Source: Lineolata rhizophorae (Eukaryota; Ascomycota; Dothideomycetes; Lineolatales; Lineolataceae). Taken from it: 64,000 bases of DNA. The notes under the pieces are model-generated. The model saw only the letters and a program-made list of their open reading frames with translations, was not told where the DNA came from and did no database searches. The first letter of the stretch is position 1, and each line of letters begins with the position of its first letter. Location of the stretch: positions 62,001 through 126,000 of the forward strand of contig MU001710.1 in the NCBI GenBank assembly GCA_010093515.1, given 5' to 3'. The position numbers and the translations under genes are program-made. Positions 57,173-64,000 of the stretch are shown piece after piece.

Positions 57173-58817
57173 ATGTTTGACAAGATGACTCTCTTCACTT
57201 CTGCGCCCTACTTTGCGGCCCTTACGATAGTTATTGTTTTCTATTTCGTGGTGTATCCCGTCATTGTCTACTTTAGAGATGCGAAAGGTGATTGCTTTGA
57301 AGCATACTCTGACGTTCGAAAGTTAATCATGCACTCCAGGTCTACGGAAATTTCCAAACATGAGCCCATTCTCCGGCATGTCGAACCTACCATTTATGAT
57401 ACTAGCCCATGGCGGGGCCAGATCATCATATCTTGTGAAACTCCACAAGGAGCATCCCATTCTTCGGACCGGGCCGAACACCCTCTCCTTTGGGGACGTT
57501 CGCGCGATAAAAGAAATCTACGGCCACGGGACTCCTTGTCTAAAGGATGAAGCATACTCACTGCCCGCTGCTTCGCACTACCACCTTGCTGATGTCGTCG
57601 ACAAACCTGACCACGCGAGAAAACGGAAGATCCTGTCCTCAGCCTACGCGTTGAAAAACCTCGAAGGATGGGAGCACAAAGTGGCAGATAAAGTCGAGAG
57701 GCTAATCACCCAATTCGATGCACGGTGCACTGCTCCTCTGCCCAAAGGGAAATTGTACCCCGACAAGGACGAACTCACTGTCGATTACCGCGCATGGACC
57801 AATTTCTTCACGCTCGACGCCATCGCCGATATCGGCCTTTCAGAACGCCTCGGCCTTCTCGACAAAGGCCATGATCGTGTCATCGGCCAATGGATGGATG
57901 GCTCGACGTCAGAGCTGAATCTGCGGGAGTGCCTCTACCCCACGGCTCGGAAACAGTCACTCATTCTCTGGAGCTACGACTACTTCAAGTTCCTGAACAA
58001 GGCGGTCAATTTGATCCCGTTCTACCGCCGCATGTCTGAGTCGAGCCAAGGCTGGGACGCCATCGTCCTCCGCCGCTCGGCCGAGCGCTTGCGGCGTTAC
58101 CAGTCCGGCGAGAAGCTTGACGACTTCTTCCAAGCCCTTATGGAGGACAAGAACGGCGCGCCGAATAACCTGGAATGGGGCGAAATCGTCGCCGAAATCA
58201 ACATCATGATGAACGCGGGCAGTGCCACCACGGCCATAGCCGTCACGAATGTTCTTTATCAGTTGCTCAAGAACCCGAGAACCTTGCACCGGCTTCGCGA
58301 GGAGATCGATGCTGTTCTTGACTCTGATGAGGTAATCGCACCTTACGACAAGGTGAAGCACTTGCCTTATCTTCGTGCTTGCCTTGACGAATCGCTGCGC
58401 CTGTTCCCACCGACGCCTCATGGTCTGCCTCGCAAGACTCCGGCTGAAGGACTTTGGATCGCGGACCAATACATTCCCGGCGATACGACAGTCAGTATGT
58501 CTGCGCTTGTCGCACACCGCGACGAATCTGTATTTCCCGAAGCAGACAAGTTCATTCCCGAGCGGTGGCTCGGCGAGAAAGGCAAGACGCTACAGTCTGC
58601 GTTTATTGCCTTCTCCGCTGGTGCGAGAGGTTGTATCGGCCGCAACATTTCATACCTGGAGCAGACAGTGCTTCTGTCCTCTGTGCTGCACAGGTATGAG
58701 TTTGCGCTGCCGCAAGGGTTTGAATTGAAGAGATTGGAGACGATGAATTGGATTTTGGGAGAAATGCCGGTCAAGCTGTGGAGGCGACAATTAGAAACTG
58801 AGACAGAAGGTACCTAA
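57173..58817 (+). CDS. Cytochrome P450, benzoate 4-monooxygenase-like
   Basis: Two exons, 57173..57287 and 57340..58817, give 530 residues. Microsomal P450: membrane anchor at about 8-30, then the Pro-rich hinge KGLRKFPNMSPF created exactly by the splice. Other motifs: RTGPNTLSFGDVRAIKEIYGHG, DHARKRKILSSAYALKNLEGW, ExxR in DESLRLFPP, PERW, and the heme loop FSAGARGCIGRN with Cys470. The I-helix reads NAGSATT at about 330-336, where most P450s have Asp or Glu before the Thr pair; here it is Ala. The sequence resembles fungal proteins annotated as benzoate 4-monooxygenase (CYP53-like), but exact CYP family and substrate cannot be fixed by eye. It stands between two regulator genes and near a CPR gene, which suggests a role in aromatic breakdown or a small biosynthetic pathway. 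Confidence 0.95.
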
Positions 58818-59330
58818 TTGTTTTGTTGATTTTTTTTTTCATTTTCCAGCGTTTCTGTCCAATAGCATGATATAATAAATTGGAAATTACACAAAATTGC
58901 TTCAAAATGTTTGGCGTTTCGAACGGGCTGCAAGTTGGATCGAGACTAGTGAATTGTGGGGATGGCTGTGGGGTATGTACTAGCGTGCAGAGATCTTTTC
59001 CCCTTCTGTATTTTCGGGCAATTTTCTCCGCCGTGACTAGGATCACCACCTTCATGTGCACGACGACACTCCTTAGATCCTTCGCTTTTAGAGACGCCAT
59101 TTTGTACGATTTTGATTGAGTTACCCGCTCGATTGGCGGTAGATTACATAGACAATCACTAATAGCTCCACGTGCCGCTTCTGGAGCCAAAACTACGTAG
59201 CTCGCCAACAAGCTCCTACGGATTATCCAGCTTTCCCTATCTCCTAGCGCTATGCAGCGGATGTGAGCTCATATCGTATATTTATCAATTTACTACGTGA
59301 ACTCTAAGATTTTGCAGCTCTTTTCTAGAA
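58818..59330. promoter_or_regulatory. P450 3' flank and promoter of regulator 2
   Basis: About 510 bases. The left part has an AT-rich P450 3' UTR. CCGC-N7-GCGG at 59126-59140 is a weak inverted repeat. No coding sequence accepted. Confidence 0.4.
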
Positions 59331-60972
59331 ATGGCGGAGCAAGACCCAGCAGAGAGAGTCTGGCCCGTCGCCCCGCCATCCCCGTACTCTCTCGCTCCTG
59401 TATCTACGAATTCTTCTACTAGAACAGATGATGAAGGACACGAGTAAGCCGAGAAATGAATCTCGATCATAGGTGCCAGCTAAGACCATCTTAGAAACTC
59501 GACTAAGTCTGTTCGGGACATTTCATTGGCCCTTCCTTCGTCATTGGATCAGCAAGGAGTAGGATGGCCGCTCGGAAATCGCAAAGAAGCTAGATGCTTC
59601 ATGCACTTCATCGATTATCTTGCCCAATGGGTATGTGCCTATCATTTTTCTTTGACCGGCCGAATCTAGAGTAACAACTAATCTAGGTCGACGTCTGCGA
59701 CCCACGCCGCCATTTCGGTACCGAGGTGCCGCGGCGAGCCTGCGAGCATCCCCTTCTAACCTACGCCTTACTTGCCTTTTCTTCGCACCACCTTAGCATC
59801 TTATCGGGTTACGAAGATGACAGCCCGGCTCGATACTATAGCAGTGCCTTGCAGATCTTAATCCCCATTCTCGATGGTCCTATCAATGCTCTGAACGAGG
59901 ACATCCTAGCGGCTATTGTGCTATTGCGTCTCTACGAGGAAATGTTACCTGGTATGCCGGCAAGAAGAAACCATTTTTGAATTTGTTTGGTTGACGCGTC
60001 TTTAGATGTCGACACCGGCACCCATTTGTTTGGGAGCTCGCGAATACTAAACTCCATGTCTAGTTTTGCGGCCAAGGGTGGTCTCGGGGAAGCCGCGAGC
60101 TGGATCGTTCTCCGACAGGACATCTATTTCTCTCTTACAAAATCGCAGCCTCTATACATACAGCTGGAAAGCTACAAGATGTCAAGCTCTTTCACGGATA
60201 ACAGTGCCGAGTCGCTTGCAAATAGGGCCGTTTTCCTATGTGCACAACTATTGGCTTACGCTTTCCATTGCGGAGCGGACCTAGACGTACAGCTATGGAA
60301 CGAATTGAATGAGGAGGTGGAAAAGTGGTATGAAACCAAACCCTGGCAGTGCACTCCACTGTGGGTGGGTCCCCAAGGGAGCAGTGGGTCTGCGTTTCCT
60401 TCCATTTGGATGATACGGCCTGCTCATAGTAAGTGTGCTTAAAGCTCAACGAGAAAGTAAAAGGGCCACTGACTCAAACACCCTAGTTGTTGGCTACCAA
60501 CATAATTGCCTTGCTAGGGTGTTACTCGCCATTTTTAACCCGCATTTATGCAAGCCAGGTTTTGAAACATTTAGCAGGAGAAGAGAAGCAGACGTAGGCA
60601 TTCACTGAGTCTAACCATTCTATGCTTAGGCTAATTAGATATTAGGATGCTGCCCTCGGAAACCTTCGCATGCTGATTGGCCTCGCCATTAGCAATCCTT
60701 CTGTTGTAAATGCGACCCTTTTGGCCTCTCACGCTCTTCAAGCTTGTGAGTATTTCCTGAGCGTGACTCTCTCAAACCTGTCATCTCTGACGCTGAACAC
60801 TTTAGGCGGCTCCTATTTGAAAGATCCCGAGGAACGTAAAGAAGCGATAGAGTTTCTGGAGGATGTGAGAAAGCGAACTGGTTGGCACACAAGTCGGATT
60901 GTCAACAATTTAACAGCGCAGTGGTCACAAAGTACCAATGCAAATGCTTTCGGGCATATCCTCATGCAATGA
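59331..60972 (+). CDS. Fungal_trans_2-type regulator lacking a zinc cluster (regulator 2)
   Basis: Seven exons, 59331..59443, 59495..59630, 59687..59951, 60006..60428, 60487..60593, 60646..60745, 60806..60972, join in phase to 436 residues. The regulator domain is whole: EARCFMHFIDYLAQWVDVCD, PRRHFGTEVPRRACEHPLLT, ALNEDILAAIVLLRLYEEM, THLFGSSRILN, GLGEAASWIVLRQDIYFSL, HNCLARVLLAIFNP, ATLLASHALQACGSYLKDPE and a C-terminal RKRTGWHTSRIVNNLTAQW. It starts with about 40 Pro/Ser-rich residues (MAEQDPAERVWPVAPPSPYS) and has no cysteine cluster; I see none upstream either. So it may act through a partner rather than by binding DNA itself. It shares its architecture with regulator 1 and may be an old duplicate. 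Transcribed in the same direction as the P450. Confidence 0.85.
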
Positions 60973-61646
60973 CTCTTTCTGAGCTCCCAGTTTCATTCTC
61001 TGCCTATCTCTAAAAGTTATGGTGCGGGCTATGCGACTGATTTGAATGTATTGGTAGAATCGGGACGGCATTGCCGAGAAATAATGGTCCAAAACAACAG
61101 AGGAACTGGCCAATCTTCGCGTAGTCGCGTACAGTTTTGGTCCGATAGCAAATTCTGGTCTAGCTTCGATAGTGTTGATAGTTAAGCGGGGAGGATTGCC
61201 CCAATGTGCTCTCCTAAGAAGGAAAGTTTCGGCGAATCGCTTAGGTCGCTTTTTTTTCCGAGAGCAATATTCGCCGATCGATGGCCACTACCACCGCGGT
61301 ACTATTCCCCCGCCCGGCGAAACTGGATATTCGGATTGCTTCAGCTGTTCCATAGCTCGATTCTAGGCACTTAAGCCTCCGATGGTCGGGCTCTTTGCAT
61401 ATGCAAAAGCGCAATGGCAGCCTTCCAACCGCTCTTGGTTCCCACTACAAGTGGGGGTTCTTGGGGATTCGAGAGGTGTTTAAAGCCACCTTCCTTCCCC
61501 TTTGATTGCTGCTTGCGTCCCAAAATCGTTCCTCTGATCACTAGTATTGGTGAATTGGCACACATTGTCGACCAGCAGCTCTTGAGAATCATACTTTGAC
61601 ACCTGCCATTCCGCACTTTCGAGCGAACCTCCAATTGCAAGCCAAA
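60973..61646. promoter_or_regulatory. Promoter region of the Gfo/Idh/MocA oxidoreductase
   Basis: About 670 bases. Contains the inverted pair TCGGCGAAT (61229-61237) and ATTCGCCGA (61269-61277), and a third ATATTCGG at 61327-61334. These may be regulator sites. No coding region accepted. Confidence 0.4.
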
Positions 61647-62985
61647 ATGGGAGTCCAGAAGTTGAAGATCGCAGCTGCAGGTCTGGGGCGAATGGGCAAA
61701 CGTCATGCCATCAACTTCCTCCACAGAACACCACGTGCCGAACTCGTTGCCGCTTTTACTCCGGACGAAGCAGAGACTCAATGGGCCAAGACGAACCTAG
61801 AACCTTATGGCGTTCGGCTGTACGATGACTACGATGCGATGATCTCCCAAGAGGGTCTCCAGGCGGTGGTGATTGCAACGGTGACCAAAGTGCACGCAGA
61901 AGAGGCACTTAAAGCAATGGAAAAGGGACTGCACGTGCTTTGCGAGAAGCCAATATCAACGGATGTCAGCATCGTAAGTGGAGTCAATCTCTCGATCTAC
62001 CAATTTAACTCCAGATCGCAGTCTAATCAAGTACGTAGTGCCGCAAGGTTGTGGACGCCGCAAAGGCGAAGCCCCACCTTAAGGTGATGTGCGGCTTCTC
62101 CCGGAGGTTCGACTCTTCGTACAGGGACGCGTATGAGAAGATGGACGCGGGCGTCATCGGCACGCCGACAATATTCCGCTCGCAGACTTGCGACAAGCAC
62201 GATCCGAGCCCATTTTTCCTGGAATATTCTGCCCAGAATGGCGGCTGCTTTGTCGACATGACTGGTAAGTCCCGAAATATGCTTCTGAGTCGAAGCAATT
62301 GTGTCTTTAGTGGTTTTCGCTGGCATTGAACCGAGTTTTTCACGCTCGTATGTTTTGAATGTTATCGCTGACCCTGTTTCGCAGTTCACGACATCGACCT
62401 TGCGTTGTGGTTTTTCGGTGACAACTTAATTGTCAAATCTGTCGCTGCGGCGGGAGTGGCAGCCGTCCAGACCGGGCTCCGCGACCTCGGTGACTGCGAC
62501 AATGCTGTTGGGATCGTGGAGTTTTGGGGTGGCAAGATCGCCTACTTCTACAATTCCCGCATGATGGCGCACGGACAGGAAGACACGACCGAAATCATCG
62601 GGACTGGAGGCAAATTGGTCGTCAACGGGAACCCTCAGGCTAACCTTGTCAACACCTATACGTCAGCGGGTATCATCCGCGAGACGCCGCCGCACTATTA
62701 TGGGCGGTTCGAGTATGCTTTTGTTACGGTGAGCACTTCTAACATTCTACCATCAAGACCTAGACGGAAATTTTTTGGAGCCAAGTGGACGCTAATGATT
62801 GTGACGCTCTATAGGAATCTAATGAGTTCACTGCCGCGGTGCTAGATAATACCAAGGTGCCGCTCAAGCTGAGCAATGCAATTAGAGTCGTTGAGATCGG
62901 CTCATACTTGCAAGAAGCTTTGTCCACTGGCAAGAAGTTGTACTTTAACGAAGCTGGTCAGCGAGTCGAGCAGCCTCGTCTTTGA
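61647..62985 (+). CDS. Gfo/Idh/MocA-family NAD(P)-dependent oxidoreductase
   Basis: Four exons, 61647..61973, 62039..62264, 62385..62728, 62815..62985, give 355 residues, the usual size. Members oxidise or reduce sugars, inositols and some amino-acid derivatives with NAD(P). The N-terminal Rossmann fold shows KIAAAGLGRMGKRHAINFL (GxGxxG) and VLCEKPIS, the EKP motif whose Lys is catalytic. The C-terminal domain has VMCGFSRRFDSSYRDAYEKM and a DIDLALWFFG segment with the Asp and His-type residues of the active site just after VDMTVHD. It is nearest to fungal proteins labelled inositol 2-dehydrogenase-like, but substrate cannot be told. Exon 2 acceptor (GTACGTAG) is chosen because it restores RKVVDAAKAKP. 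It ends the P450 neighbourhood; membership in that cluster is inference. Confidence 0.92.
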
Positions 62986-64000
62986 AGCACCTGCATGTTG
63001 CGTCGTCGAGGGGCTCGGACTTGCTTCTCTGGTGTGGTGTGTTAAGGATCCGAAGGAGATCGAATCCTATGGCTCAATCTGAACTAGATCATACAGCCTG
63101 GCTAAGGTCTATGGAACCTGCGACTAGTCTTTCATTTTTTTTTTAGCATGGCATGGAGACAAATGAACGGACGTTGCTTAATCAAAAAGAAAGAATGAGT
63201 TTTAGAAGGGCACAAGTTCGTTCCCACAATAATTTGCAGTTAGAAATGCATCTCTTTAAGTAGTCTGTTTTGCTTCTAAGAAAGACTTGCAAAGACGATT
63301 TGAACTATTAAATAATGGTTTCTAGAGCCAAGGAGAAAAGTGATGCCATGATCTATAAAAAGAAATTCTCGAACGCCCTATTCTAAAATGGGAATGGAAA
63401 TAGGTAACTTAGCGAAGTATAAGCACTGTATTAAGGCCACAAAGTCTCGGGCTTATCCGGCACACCTGATCTTATTGGCCTACGCATTGTAGGTGGTTGT
63501 GACGTTCCGGCACTTTGCACCAACCGCACCTCTAAACCATGGCTGCTTTCAGTACAGTAGCACAGCAAGAAGCCACGGCTGAGAGAAGCTAGCTACAGGA
63601 CACTCCGAGACAACTGTCCGAGAGGCATAGTACGACACTCCCGCCGCCACAGAACACAAGTGCTATGACAGGCACCAAGCGACTATGTGTGTAGAACAAG
63701 CGCTATAACTTGGGTTCTTCGGACAAGCCCGGGGAGCCGGCGCTTGCGAGCACTAAGACCAGCCTGCGGCGTCCGCTCAATGGACGGGGCAAGAAGTCGA
63801 GCGTTTGTCCGACCATCCTATCGGTGCAAATGGACCTTCCGTCGCTTCTGTCGCACGGGACAGAATTGGCGACGTGCTGTTAAGGAGGGCTGGCTATATC
63901 GAGCGGTGGGACCCTTACGGAATCCTGGGTGTTAACTGGAACATCTTTGCTTGAACGAAATGATATTACGACATTGGGCACCCAGGTAGAATGCACGGGG
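62986..64000. other. Right end, no supportable gene
   Basis: First about 130 bases are the 3' flank of the oxidoreductase gene. The rest is AT-rich to 63.4 kb, then mixed. Short frames at 63538 and 63687 on the plus strand match nothing known and may be the edge of a gene outside the window. Confidence 0.4.

Noticed and set aside
1-64000. tRNA, rRNA, CRISPR and telomere repeats
   Set aside because: Looked for B-box-like GGTTCGANNCC, tandem TTAGGG and regularly spaced repeats by eye; none convincing.

Overview
The window is nuclear DNA of a filamentous ascomycete (Pezizomycotina). Genes have several short introns with GT...AG ends and CTAAC-type branch sites. Families are fungal: Pex20, a tripartite fungal tRNA ligase, Fungal_trans_2-type regulators, a HET-domain relic and a paxillin-like LIM protein. 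I cannot resolve class or genus by eye. I reconstructed exon joins by hand and checked them by reading-frame arithmetic and family motifs; none is confirmed by transcripts.

Layout, left to right. 1-5.3 kb: no gene I can support. 5.3-9 kb: a divergent pair, pex20 (peroxisomal PTS2 co-receptor, minus) and sec13 (COPII/nuclear pore WD40, plus). 9.7-16 kb, minus strand: an F-box protein and a Whi2/KCTD-like BTB protein. 17.3-20.2 kb: a secreted GH31 alpha-glucosidase (minus). 22-24.4 kb: tRNA ligase (plus). 25-26.8 kb: a THO-complex (Tex1/THOC3-like) WD40 gene with an apparent frameshift. 27.1-32 kb, minus: a pyridoxal-reductase-like aldo/keto reductase, then a lysine 2,3-aminomutase of the radical-SAM/PLP type. 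32-37 kb: a 5 kb stretch without a supportable gene. 37-38.9 kb: a membrane-anchored M20 carboxypeptidase (minus). 39.4-40 kb: a decayed HNH-nuclease-like gene. 42.1-43.7 kb: a monocarboxylate-type MFS transporter. 44.5-48.5 kb: a 1249-residue LIM protein. 48.9-49.4 kb: a HET-domain relic. 49.9-51.2 kb: a fungal multipass membrane protein.

The most interesting part is 52.0-63.0 kb. It holds a complete cytochrome P450 reductase (CPR), a zinc-cluster-type regulator, a cytochrome P450, a second related regulator with no DNA-binding domain, and a Gfo/Idh/MocA oxidoreductase. A P450 with its own electron donor, two regulators and an NAD(P)-dependent oxidoreductase is the make-up of a metabolic cluster. 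The P450 resembles the benzoate 4-monooxygenase type but lacks the usual acidic residue in its I-helix. Regulator 1 has an abnormal zinc cluster and regulator 2 has none, so how the cluster is controlled is an open question.

A second possible link is the pyridoxal-reductase-like gene beside the PLP-dependent lysine aminomutase. The remaining genes look like ordinary housekeeping neighbours. No tRNA, rRNA, CRISPR array or intact transposon was recognised.
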